The position numbers were made by a program, and so were the translations under genes. Below, piece by piece: positions 55,110-62,462 of a stretch of DNA of 64,000 nt. The notes under the pieces were generated by a model. The model did no database searches, was not told where the DNA came from, and saw only the letters and a list, made by a program, of their open reading frames with translations. The first letter of the stretch is position 1; each line of letters opens with the position of its first letter. The DNA lies in assembly GCA_964610315.1 (NCBI GenBank), contig CAZSVM010000014.1:1-64000 (forward strand). Direction: 5' to 3'. Origin of the DNA: JAQVEM01 sp964610315. GTDB lineage: Bacteria; Actinomycetota; Humimicrobiia; Humimicrobiales; Humimicrobiaceae.

Positions 55110-56204
55110 ATGTCTAAAATCACCAATACAATTTGGGCAATAGAGCCTCATACTGAAGCAAAGCATGCTATTTTAAGAAAGTATCTAAACGCATGGTTGC
55201 CTATAATCACTCGGTGGAATGGTCGTGTCCTTTATATTGATGGGTTTGCTGGTCCCGGAGAATATACTAATGGTGAAGATGGTTCTCCGATCATAGCTAT
55301 AAAGTCAGTCTTGGAACACAGAGCGAATATTAAAGCAGAAATCATAATGCTATTTATTGAAGCGGATAAAAAAAGATGTGAATTTTTAAAAAATAAACTA
55401 GATAATTATAAATTGCCTCTTAATATTAAAATAGAATGTATTTGTGCTAAATTTGAAGAAACTTTAAAAGAAATTTTAGATTATGTTGAAGATCAAAAAA
55501 AGAGGCTCGCTCCTGCTTTTGTCTTTATAGATCCTTTTGGCTTCACTGGGATACCCTTTTCAGTAATAAAAAAAATTATGGGAAATGAGAAATGCGAAGT
55601 TTTGATTACATTTATGTATGAGGAAATCAATCGATTTATAACAGATAAAAGGCTTTGGGGAGGTCTTAATGAAACATTTGGAATAGATAAATGGCGAAAA
55701 GTAATTTCTGAAAGTAATTCACAAAAGCGTGAAATATTACTACATAATATTTACAAAGAACAGCTAGAACAAGAAGCAAATATAAAATTTGTACACTCAT
55801 TTAAAATGACCAATAAAATCAATAAAACTGACTACTTTTTATTTTTTGGAACCAATAATATCGTTGGACTAAAGAAGATGAAAGGAGCTATGTGGAAAGT
55901 TGATGAAAGTGGGGCATTTCAATTTTCAGATGCAACCTATAACCCAGATCAGCCAATGTTATTTCAGATAGAACCCAATTATGATCAACTTAGGAAAATA
56001 ATTCTAGAGAATTTCAAAAAGAAATCTGTTAGTGTAGAGGAACTTGAAAATTTTATAATCACACAAACGCCTTTTAGAGAGACTCATTATAAAAGACAAA
56101 TCTTAGCACCAATGGAGAAAGTAAAGAAAATAAAGGTTAAATGTCTAAAACCCAAAAGGAGAAAAATGACTTATTCGAATGATTGTATGATAGAATTTCT
56201 TTAA
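55110..56204 (+). CDS. tcmP: TcmP-like protein (three-Cys-motif partner), methyltransferase-fold
   Basis: Matches the three-Cys-motif partner family. An N-terminal Rossmann-like domain has YIDGFAGPGEY at 42-52, GSPIIAIKSV after it, LFIEADKKRCEFL near 81-93 and FIDPFGFTG at 139-147, a DPxG motif like that of DNA/RNA methyltransferases. The C-terminal third includes a winged-helix-like segment. Family members are found beside a three-cysteine radical-SAM-like protein, as here (gene at 56,241, 36 bases downstream). ATG at 55,110 with GAGG nine bases upstream. The chemistry is unknown; modification of a nucleic acid or peptide is possible. Confidence 0.8.
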   Translation: MSKITNTIWAIEPHTEAKHAILRKYLNAWLPIITRWNGRVLYIDGFAGPGEYTNGEDGSPIIAIKSVLEHRANIKAEIIMLFIEADKKRCEFLKNKLDNYKLPLNIKIECICAKFEETLKEILDYVEDQKKRLAPAFVFIDPFGFTGIPFSVIKKIMGNEKCEVLITFMYEEINRFITDKRLWGGLNETFGIDKWRKVISESNSQKREILLHNIYKEQLEQEANIKFVHSFKMTNKINKTDYFLFFGTNNIVGLKKMKGAMWKVDESGAFQFSDATYNPDQPMLFQIEPNYDQLRKIILENFKKKSVSVEELENFIITQTPFRETHYKRQILAPMEKVKKIKVKCLKPKRRKMTYSNDCMIEFL

Positions 56205-56240
56205 TTTTATAATTTTTAAAATAACGATAGAATAAATATT

Positions 56241-57086
56241 ATGAAAAGTATAATACGAAAAACACTTCTATATAAAAGTAGGGTAGAATATGCTGATTAT
56301 TGTATTAATCACGTTGAAGGATGCGCTCATGGTTGCAGGTTTCCTTGCTATGCAATGATGATGAAAAAAAGATGTGGAATTATAAAAAACTATAAAGAGT
56401 GGATAGAACCTAAAATCGTAGCTAATGCCCTGGAGTTATTAAATAAGGAACTTCCTAAATATAAACACAAGATAAATTTTGTTCATTTATGTTTTTCTAC
56501 TGACCCTTTTATGTACAAGTATCCAGAAGTGGTAGATTTGACTTTAAAAATAATTGAGAGATTAAATAAAGACAATATTCGTTGCGTTGTTTTAACTAAA
56601 GGAATCTATCCTAAGGTTCTATCTGACACTAAAAGATATGGCATAAATAATGAATATGGCATTACTCTCATTTCTTTAAGTAATAGTTTTAAGGAAAGAT
56701 TTGAACCATATTCGGCTCCATATAAAAAAAGAATTGAATCCCTAAAATATTTACAAAAGAGGGGCTTAAAAACTTGGGTTAGTATGGAACCATATCCCAC
56801 ACCAAATCTAATAAAACAAGATTTAATAAGTGTTTTAAAATCAATCTCTTTTGTGGATAAAATTATATTTGGAAAAATAAATTATAATACCAATTCAAAT
56901 CAATTTGAAAAAAATAACAACTCATTTTATAGAAAATGTTCTGATATTGTAATAGACTTTTGCGAGAAAAACAAAATCGAATACCATATAAAACACGGGA
57001 CACAGAAAAAAAATAATAAAAAAACAGAAAAGATCTTTAAAAAAGGAGAGATAATAGAGATTGAAACCTTGCCTTTACCTATCTAG
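56241..57086 (+). CDS. Three-Cys-motif radical-SAM-like protein
   Basis: The 281-residue protein has GCAHGCRFPCYA with cysteines at 28, 32 and 36, a CX3CX3C spacing where most radical-SAM enzymes have CX3CX2C. It continues through HLCFSTDPFMYKYPEV, VVLTKGIYPKVL, EYGITLISLSN and KTWVSMEPYPTP, a TIM-barrel pattern akin to spore photoproduct lyase-like and Gp37/Gp68-type proteins. It follows tcmP by 36 bases on the same strand and ends before a terminator at 57,120. The C-terminal half of the fusion protein at 59,699-61,465 is closely similar to it throughout. Confidence 0.82.
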   Translation: MKSIIRKTLLYKSRVEYADYCINHVEGCAHGCRFPCYAMMMKKRCGIIKNYKEWIEPKIVANALELLNKELPKYKHKINFVHLCFSTDPFMYKYPEVVDLTLKIIERLNKDNIRCVVLTKGIYPKVLSDTKRYGINNEYGITLISLSNSFKERFEPYSAPYKKRIESLKYLQKRGLKTWVSMEPYPTPNLIKQDLISVLKSISFVDKIIFGKINYNTNSNQFEKNNNSFYRKCSDIVIDFCEKNKIEYHIKHGTQKKNNKKTEKIFKKGEIIEIETLPLPI

Positions 57087-57119
57087 AGTTTAATATATAA
57101 TAAGTTTAAAATAAAAACA

Positions 57120-57139
57120 GCCCAGAAATGGGCTTTTTT
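57120..57139 (+). terminator. Intrinsic terminator of the tcmP operon
   Basis: GCCCA/TGGGC with loop GAAA is followed by TTTTTT on the plus strand. It resembles the CCCAG-GATGGG-TTTT hairpins in the left arms of R3 and R5. Confidence 0.85.
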
Positions 57140-57192
57140 GATTAAATTTTCCTTAGCTTCAGGTTAAATTTCGATGTAATACAAAATTAATC

Positions 57193-57624
57193 TTATTTAT
57201 CATTATGTTTATATTTTATCTTGACCTTATATTTAAAAAAATTAATACAACTTCCATACCTTCTTCTTCCTTTAGGAGACCCTTCATAACCCTTACAGGA
57301 CTCGCTTCCCTCTTTTTCTGTTTCTTTGTTTCTAACCATTCCACGCAATACCCCGCCTATAGAAAACCCACCACCATAACACAATGGATTACTACAATCT
57401 ATATATTCGCCAGGTGGATTTTTTATTGAATAATAATGTGAATTCTCATTACTAAAAACAGAACCAAGGTGACCAGTTTCTTTACATTCAATTTCTAAAT
57501 CGACAATTTCTGGGAATGCTTCCTTAAATGGAACTTTTCTGCTAAATAAAAATTCCGATTCCCGGAAAATATCAGATGCTTTTTTATGATCTCTCATACT
57601 TATTTGAATATTAATATTTATCAA
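57193..57624 (-). CDS. Hypothetical protein, 143 aa
   Basis: Family not recognised. The N-terminus (INIQISMRDHKKASDIFRES) is mixed alpha-beta. The centre has NPPGEYIDCSNPLCYGGGFSIGG with a CxxxxxC pair, and a third cysteine occurs further on (ESCKGYEG). The C-terminus is basic. The start is ATG at 57,622-57,624. It follows the small gene at 57,641 by 16 bases and is co-transcribed with it on the minus strand, opposite to tcmP. Confidence 0.5.
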   Translation of the reverse strand: MININIQISMRDHKKASDIFRESEFLFSRKVPFKEAFPEIVDLEIECKETGHLGSVFSNENSHYYSIKNPPGEYIDCSNPLCYGGGFSIGGVLRGMVRNKETEKEGSESCKGYEGSPKGRRRYGSCINFFKYKVKIKYKHNDK

Positions 57625-57640
57625 TTAATTCTTTGAGTCC

Positions 57641-57964
57641 TTATTCGTTCTGACCTATCTCTTGTAGGGCCTTCTGGACTCCTTCAGGGTCAAGCACTTT
57701 ATAATAAGCTCTTCTTCCACCGCGACTTCGATCTTTTACTTGTAAAATCCCGTAACTTACAAGTACACGTAAATTGGGGAACCATTGAATCCCTCTTTTT
57801 TTGGCTGTCTCTAATACCCAAGCCCCGGCGAAATCGCCATTGGTTCGCTTCTCCTCTTCGAGACATGCTTCCACAATTGGAAGCCAATTGGTGCGTTCCC
57901 GTGCGAGTCTTTTCACTGCATAATAACCCGAAGAGGGTTTATTATTTTTCTTTATTTCGGTCAT
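57641..57964 (-). CDS. Winged-helix-like regulator, 107 aa
   Basis: The sequence ETAKKRGIQWFPNLRVLVSY and GILQVKDRSRGGRRAYYKVL reads like a winged-helix domain with its wing (short helices, a turn, then a basic hairpin). The N-terminus (RERTNWLPIVEACLEEEKRT) is helical. The ATG at 57,962-57,964 lies 8 bases after the -10 box, so the message is probably leaderless. Probably a regulator of cassette C3. The domain call is by pattern. Confidence 0.5.
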   Translation of the reverse strand: MTEIKKNNKPSSGYYAVKRLARERTNWLPIVEACLEEEKRTNGDFAGAWVLETAKKRGIQWFPNLRVLVSYGILQVKDRSRGGRRAYYKVLDPEGVQKALQEIGQNE

Positions 57965-57972
57965 GTAATCGC

Positions 57973-58002
57973 ATCATAAAGCACCAAAATGATACTTGTC
58001 AA
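57973..58002 (-). promoter_or_regulatory. Promoter abutting repeat R4
   Basis: On the minus strand TTGACA (57,997-58,002), an 18-base spacer and TATGAT (57,973-57,978). The -35 box sits in the palindrome TACTTGTCAAGTA, the same half-site found at the divergent promoters at 49,889-49,918. It lies only 5 bases from R4. Confidence 0.65.
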
Positions 58003-58007
58003 GTATT

Positions 58008-58108
58008 TCAAAGTCATGGAATATGTCCCAGAAAATATGTTAGGTTTCAGTTGGAAGTGACGGTTTAGTAAAAAAATCCCCCTATAAAGGGGATTTCCGG
58101 TTTAGCTA
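58008..58108 (+). repeat. Array repeat R4
   Basis: The core keeps the recombinase end frame (HGICPRKYVRFQLEVTV then stop) with mainly third-base differences from R1, then AAAAAAA and a CCCC/GGGG hairpin. A right-arm box (58,116-58,139) follows, similar to the boxes flanking R2. The rest of the gap to 58,208 has no gene. Confidence 0.88.
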
Positions 58109-58208
58109 CATGTGTGTAGTGAATAGAGTTCGAATCTAGTCCGGGTAATTCATATGATTTTTATTTACTTTGTTAAGATAAAATATCTTGCATTAAGTTG
58201 GTGGAAAA

Positions 58209-58715
58209 TCACTTATCAACCCCATAATCTGCCTCTCCTTCCTCGATCCCTCTCCGTGCCTTTGAATATGCCCATTTTGGGATCTGTGGTGATTTCAGAT
58301 TAAGCCCATCTTTCTCTTGATTTAAAATTTTTAGCTGCTGCACAATATCATTATCGTCAGTTATTGTATCAATATCAATCTCACAGAAAATTCGAGATTT
58401 ATTTCTTAAACTATTGTACTTATTTCCCGATTTGTGATGTAACATCGCTTTTTCATTTGGATTCAAAAAAGTTGATACAGCTGTAAGCGAGGTTACTATA
58501 ATAGCTAAAATACCAGCAAGAATGTTATGATTGTCGAAATGTGAAAGAGCAGAAGCACCAGAAATAGCAGCTAGAATTGCTGTAGGGATACCTATCCATA
58601 GACGAAGATTTGTCCAAAATTGTGCAGTATAAAAATGGCCCTTTGCAGAGTAAAGACAATCTTCTTCTATGCGTCTAGCTTCCCTTATAATTTTTACCCT
58701 GGTTTCTTTTCCCAT
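58209..58715 (-). CDS. SLATT-domain membrane effector
   Basis: SLATT proteins are small helical membrane proteins thought to form pores when a linked nucleotide-second-messenger system is triggered. Two membrane segments, LWIGIPTAILAAISGASAL and ILAGILAIIVTSLTAVSTFL, lie between an N-terminal helix (IIREARRIEEDCLYSAKGHF) and a C-terminal amphipathic part with FLNPNEKAMLHHKSGNKYNS and LRNKSR. The ATG at 58,713-58,715 (168 residues) follows the CD-NTase stop by 4 bases with GGAAG upstream. A longer frame reading back into the CD-NTase is an artefact. Partner of the gene at 58,720. Confidence 0.85.
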   Translation of the reverse strand: MGKETRVKIIREARRIEEDCLYSAKGHFYTAQFWTNLRLWIGIPTAILAAISGASALSHFDNHNILAGILAIIVTSLTAVSTFLNPNEKAMLHHKSGNKYNSLRNKSRIFCEIDIDTITDDNDIVQQLKILNQEKDGLNLKSPQIPKWAYSKARRGIEEGEADYGVDK

Positions 58716-58719
58716 AAAC

Positions 58720-59586
58720 TTAACTTCCATAAGCCGGAAATTTTTCACCAAAAATTTGTCGCCATATTGCGATAGCTCTCTCGTGTTCGCTTCTCCCATT
58801 ATGTGTAAGGTACCAGGCATCTCGAGCCTTATCTCTGGCAGTTTTTAGTCTTTCCAGAGCTAATATTCTATTTCCTGCATTAAGGTACTTATCTACGTAG
58901 CCAAGTTCGTACCATAGAGATGAAGATACTAATTTAACTGCTTCATCAAAGTACTTAAACACATTCCACGGATAATCTGCTAATTTGCTATTAAATATTT
59001 TAAGCGCCATTACCTCTATATGGAAAGACTGAAGAAAATTGCTATGTTGATGATTCCACCATTTTATCATCTTAATAATACGTTTGAAAGCATCCCCACA
59101 TTCTTTATTTCTCTGACTTAATAAGTCTGAGTGTTTTCTAGGTCTTGATGGTAACCAACTTTCCGTATTCATATCGGGAACATTATAATAATCTACTGAT
59201 CCATTGTCATTAACAATTCTCGAAACAGGTACAATATCAACATTAGGCCACGTATTGTAATAAAGTGTAACTGCTTGTCCATTTCTTCTAACATTAGTTT
59301 TGTATTCAGCTAAGCAATCTCTTACTACTTGCAGAACTTGTGACGGTTTCTTCCCTTTTATGTGTTTGCCATAATGAAACACAACAATGATATCTAAATC
59401 AGCGTATTCTTTTAGAGCCGTAAAACGTGGAATTGAGCCAGAAGGGAAAGCATCAATTATCTCAAACTCATCCTCTAAAAGCGAAACAAGGTGATCTTTA
59501 CGCTTACTAGCAGTTTCTCTATAATCTCCAGAAAGCTCAATGTTTTCCCTAAATTTATCAAAAGAAACGTGTACAGTGTAAGGCAT
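58720..59586 (-). CDS. CD-NTase (SMODS-type nucleotidyltransferase) of a CBASS-like system
   Basis: The 288-residue protein has a polymerase-beta-type nucleotidyltransferase core: GS at 50-51 (FPSGSIPRFTAL), D63 and D65 (YADLDIIVVF) and the third acidic residue D117 (WPNVDIVPV). The C-terminal helical domain is typical of OAS/cGAS-like CD-NTases. Such enzymes make cyclic oligonucleotides after phage infection. The SLATT gene overlaps its ribosome-site region and is the likely effector. No Cap2/Cap3 or HORMA/TRIP13 genes accompany it, so this would be a minimal two-gene form. ATG at 59,584-59,586. Confidence 0.88.
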   Translation of the reverse strand: MPYTVHVSFDKFRENIELSGDYRETASKRKDHLVSLLEDEFEIIDAFPSGSIPRFTALKEYADLDIIVVFHYGKHIKGKKPSQVLQVVRDCLAEYKTNVRRNGQAVTLYYNTWPNVDIVPVSRIVNDNGSVDYYNVPDMNTESWLPSRPRKHSDLLSQRNKECGDAFKRIIKMIKWWNHQHSNFLQSFHIEVMALKIFNSKLADYPWNVFKYFDEAVKLVSSSLWYELGYVDKYLNAGNRILALERLKTARDKARDAWYLTHNGRSEHERAIAIWRQIFGEKFPAYGS

Positions 59587-59698
59587 GCTATCAGATTAAC
59601 TGGATCCCTTGTTCCAGTCAATCAATTTTTTTTGTTTATTCTTATTAAAAACATCTCCCCAAATGTAGTATATCTGGGTATAAACTAATCAACTATAA

Positions 59699-61465
59699 CT
59701 AGGATCTGAAAATATTTATTGTATCCTCTTTACTATACGGCGTTCCAAATTTTATGTGATATTTGATATTGTTTCTCTCACAAAACTCCATTACCTTCTT
59801 TGCCATTCTCCTATAAAAATCTTCACTGTTCTCCCACCCTGGAGGACAATTGTTACCATAATAAGTCAGCCTTCGATAATTTAACTTACCAAAAATAATT
59901 TTCTTAACAAACTTAATTTTTTCTAAAACTTTCTCAATATTTTCTGCATTCGGGTCATATTCTGGTATAGGATAAGGCTCCATGCTTATCCAAGTTTTTA
60001 AACCAGCTTTGGCGAGCCTCTTGAGAGATTCTATCCTTTTCTTGTAAGGTGCTGAGAATGGTTCAAATTTTTGTTTAAATTTATCATCTAAAGATACAAG
60101 CGTAATTCCATATTCATTATTTTGTAAAAATCTTTTTCTATTTAAGATTTCTTCAGGGTAAAAACCTTTTGTTAAGGTTGTTACTCTTATTTCTTCTTTA
60201 TTCAGTGTCTCAATAATCTTAAGGGTTAGCTCTTTTATTTCAGGAATCAAATCTCCTTCCTCAAAATCATACATAAAAGGATCTGACATAAAACAAAGGT
60301 GAACAAAATCTATCTCGTTTTTGTATTTAGGTATCTCTGTTTCTAAAAGTTGTAAAGCATTTCTTGCAACCCTAGGTCTTCTCCAGTCAGAATAGTTTTT
60401 AACCCATCCAAATTTCTGAGCCATTCTAAATGCGTAGCAAGGGAAATTACAACCGTGCATGCACCCTATGATGTGGTTTATTGTCCAATCGCCGTACTCT
60501 ACTTTGGTTTTATAGAGAAGTGATTTTCTATAAATTCTCTTAATCTTAGATGGAATAAATAAAATATTTTGTAAATAAAACTCTCTACCAAACAAGGTGG
60601 GACCTAGAGTATTTTCTTTCTCCTCAGCGTAAATACCTTTTACTATCTTATCTGTAAATGTCTCATTTTTTGAGGCAAATAAAAGATAGTAAATGATATC
60701 TCTCCTAGCTGGATACTGCATATCAAAACCTGCTACATTATATCCGTTTTTGACAAATAAAGTTTTTATATAATCACTAAGTAAACCTAAATCTTTTTTT
60801 GTTTTATAATCTACATCTTTACCTAGAAATTCTTCTAAGGTACTGACTGTTTTTATCTCTTTCGGTATTGAAGACTCTTTTACTGCTATTCCCCGTGTTC
60901 TAGTTTCACCTTCCTTACTGTAATTAAAAAAAATGTCAATGGGATTATTCAGGTTTAGATAGCTTTTAATGGTTTTTTTATGAATATTAATACCCCAAGG
61001 ATCAATACAAAGAAATATTGGGTGTTTTGGAGTATTTTGTATCTCTTTGAGTATTCCTGGACTTACTTTATTACAATCCTCATTTAAAAATTTAACTTTA
61101 ACAATATCCTCTATTTCAGGATGATTTTTTATAAGCTGAGAAGCTTCCTTCTCTAACTCAATTTTGTATTTTTTGGCAATCTCAATAAAAAATAATTTAA
61201 TTTTAACATTATTTTTCTTTAATTTTCCTTCTTGTTTTATAATCTCCTCAAGAAAAATAAGAGGCGAACCACTGACTTTTTTCTTTTCATCTTTGTACCA
61301 TCCTCTACCAGCGAATAAATCTAAGACGTACCATTCTTTACTAACCCACTTTTGTTGATTAGGCCCATTCCATATAGTAAGCCATATATCAAAAATCTTC
61401 CGAAGCATTCGAAGCTTGGTTCTAGTATGCGGTCTTTTTACAATATCCCATGCATCTTTAATCAT
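59699..61465 (-). CDS. TcmP / three-Cys radical-SAM fusion protein
   Basis: A 588-residue fusion. Residues 1 to about 300 are TcmP-like, with LDLFAGRGWY at 48-57, GSPLIFLEEI near 66-75 and IDPWG at 154-158. From about 305 on it matches the stand-alone protein at 56,241-57,086, with GCMHGCNFPCYA (cysteines 335, 339, 343), then HLCFMSDPFMY, TTLTKGFYPEEI and KTWISMEPYPIPEYD. The same pair is therefore separate in cassette C3 and fused in C4, which implies direct cooperation. The start is ATG at 61,463-61,465. It lies about 110 bases upstream of the CD-NTase gene on the same strand but may be an independent system. Confidence 0.85.
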   Translation of the reverse strand: MIKDAWDIVKRPHTRTKLRMLRKIFDIWLTIWNGPNQQKWVSKEWYVLDLFAGRGWYKDEKKKVSGSPLIFLEEIIKQEGKLKKNNVKIKLFFIEIAKKYKIELEKEASQLIKNHPEIEDIVKVKFLNEDCNKVSPGILKEIQNTPKHPIFLCIDPWGINIHKKTIKSYLNLNNPIDIFFNYSKEGETRTRGIAVKESSIPKEIKTVSTLEEFLGKDVDYKTKKDLGLLSDYIKTLFVKNGYNVAGFDMQYPARRDIIYYLLFASKNETFTDKIVKGIYAEEKENTLGPTLFGREFYLQNILFIPSKIKRIYRKSLLYKTKVEYGDWTINHIIGCMHGCNFPCYAFRMAQKFGWVKNYSDWRRPRVARNALQLLETEIPKYKNEIDFVHLCFMSDPFMYDFEEGDLIPEIKELTLKIIETLNKEEIRVTTLTKGFYPEEILNRKRFLQNNEYGITLVSLDDKFKQKFEPFSAPYKKRIESLKRLAKAGLKTWISMEPYPIPEYDPNAENIEKVLEKIKFVKKIIFGKLNYRRLTYYGNNCPPGWENSEDFYRRMAKKVMEFCERNNIKYHIKFGTPYSKEDTINIFRS

Positions 61466-61543
61466 AATTTTAATGTTTTATTTCAGTATACAATTTTTCT
61501 CTTCGTTTTATTTATTCTAACAAAGAATCGCTTTAGTGGCGAT

Positions 61544-61755
61544 AAATAAAAACCACCCAGCGATGGGCTTTTTATTTATAGATACTATACCAGAACTATA
61601 AAATTTATCAGAAATTAAAAGGTTTTACTTAAACTTTGGGTATTCTTTGATATTCAAACTCATGGAATGTGTCCCAGAAAATATATTAGATTTCAATTGG
61701 AAGTTACGGTGTAGCAAAAAAATCCCCCCATAAAGGGGATTTCTGGTTTGGCTCA
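61544..61755 (+). repeat. Array repeat R5 with left arm
   Basis: The core (61,654-61,755) keeps the recombinase end frame (HGMCPRKYIRFQLEVTV then stop), almost identical to R1, and the AAAAAAA + CCCC/GGGG hairpin. The left arm (61,544-61,653) matches that of R3, including the CCCAGCGATGGGCTTTTT plus-strand terminator. The hairpin would terminate the minus-strand genes of cassette C5. Confidence 0.9.
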
Positions 61756-61759
61756 GAAT

Positions 61760-62308
61760 TTAATATTCGATCTGTAATTTCTCAATTTTATTTTTGTAGG
61801 TTATGTATTTATGTGAAAATCCTTTTTTACTAATTCTGAACTTCATCTTCCTTGCAAAATCCGGGAATCTTCTAATGCCACCTAACAAATCAAAGTAGGT
61901 TAAAAAATAAGCCAGAGCAGCTTCACAATCATATGTATTTAAACTGGTTGCTAATATAATTACTCCTGGTGACTTAGATAAGGGAAATTTTCTGTCGTTC
62001 CAGAAGTCATTGTCGTTGGTCAAGATTAAGTAATTCTTTCTTGAACAATAATCATAGATATCAGAATCTTCACGAGACGAATATTTAATTTCTTCAAAGG
62101 CTTTAAACTTAGGGAAATCAATTAACTCATTTTTCAACATCTGTGATAGATTCCTATCTAAAAAAATTCCAACCTTGCGTTTTGGAGGATTCCATGCAAT
62201 CCAATTTTTTTTAAACCATTTATCAAACCCTGGATCTTCTTTTCTGAGAGAATTTAAATATTCATTAAACTTCATTACTTCACTTAATATTAGGTAATCA
62301 CCACTCAC
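61760..62308 (-). CDS. PIN-like (DUF5615/Mut7-C type) protein
   Basis: The central region reads GIFLDRNLSQMLKNELIDFP, then DIYDYCSRKNYLILTNDNDF and PGVIILATSLNTYDCEA, with the acidic residues (LDRNL, TNDNDFW) spaced as in DUF5615-type PIN RNases. The frame opens at GTG 62,306-62,308, overlapping the end of the small gene at 62,298. An ATG 11 codons later (MKFNEYLNSLRKEDPG) may be the real start. Such proteins are often toxins, and the small overlapping gene could be its antitoxin. Confidence 0.65.
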   Translation of the reverse strand: MSGDYLILSEVMKFNEYLNSLRKEDPGFDKWFKKNWIAWNPPKRKVGIFLDRNLSQMLKNELIDFPKFKAFEEIKYSSREDSDIYDYCSRKNYLILTNDNDFWNDRKFPLSKSPGVIILATSLNTYDCEAALAYFLTYFDLLGGIRRFPDFARKMKFRISKKGFSHKYITYKNKIEKLQIEY

Positions 62309-62423
62309 CGATGGGGGCTAAGAATTCAAAACATATTACACGGCCATCAACCGCCTCTCTTATTAATTCCTTACTTTGCTTCTTTAGGTCTGATTTCTCA
62401 TTATCCTCACGAAGCTTTCCCAT
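62298..62423 (-). CDS. Small protein, 41 aa, overlapping the PIN-like gene
   Basis: ATG at 62,421-62,423 with AGGAGC ten bases upstream, reading MGKLREDNEKSDLKKQSKEL then IREAVDGRVICFEFLAPIGEW and TGA. The stop overlaps the putative GTG start of the PIN-like gene. This layout is usual for DUF433-less small antitoxins paired with DUF5615, but the family is not certain. It could also be a decayed gene. Confidence 0.5.
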   Translation of the reverse strand: MGKLREDNEKSDLKKQSKELIREAVDGRVICFEFLAPIGEW

Positions 62424-62462
62424 AAATTTTATTGCTCCTTAGAAAATCTAAATTTCGTGATT

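Noticed and set aside
57865..58068. A plus-strand open frame ending in the recombinase tail
   Set aside because: Its upstream part is antisense to the winged-helix gene; only the R4 segment is meaningful.
58111..58150. GTTCGAATC, tRNA T-loop-like sequence after R4
   Set aside because: The flanking bases do not pair as a T-stem, and no anticodon or D arms are present; it is part of the right-arm box.
46541..61755. The five repeats as a CRISPR array or tRNA att relics
   Set aside because: Spacing is 3 to 4.5 kb, the units are about 60-100 bases and coding, and no tRNA fold could be built.
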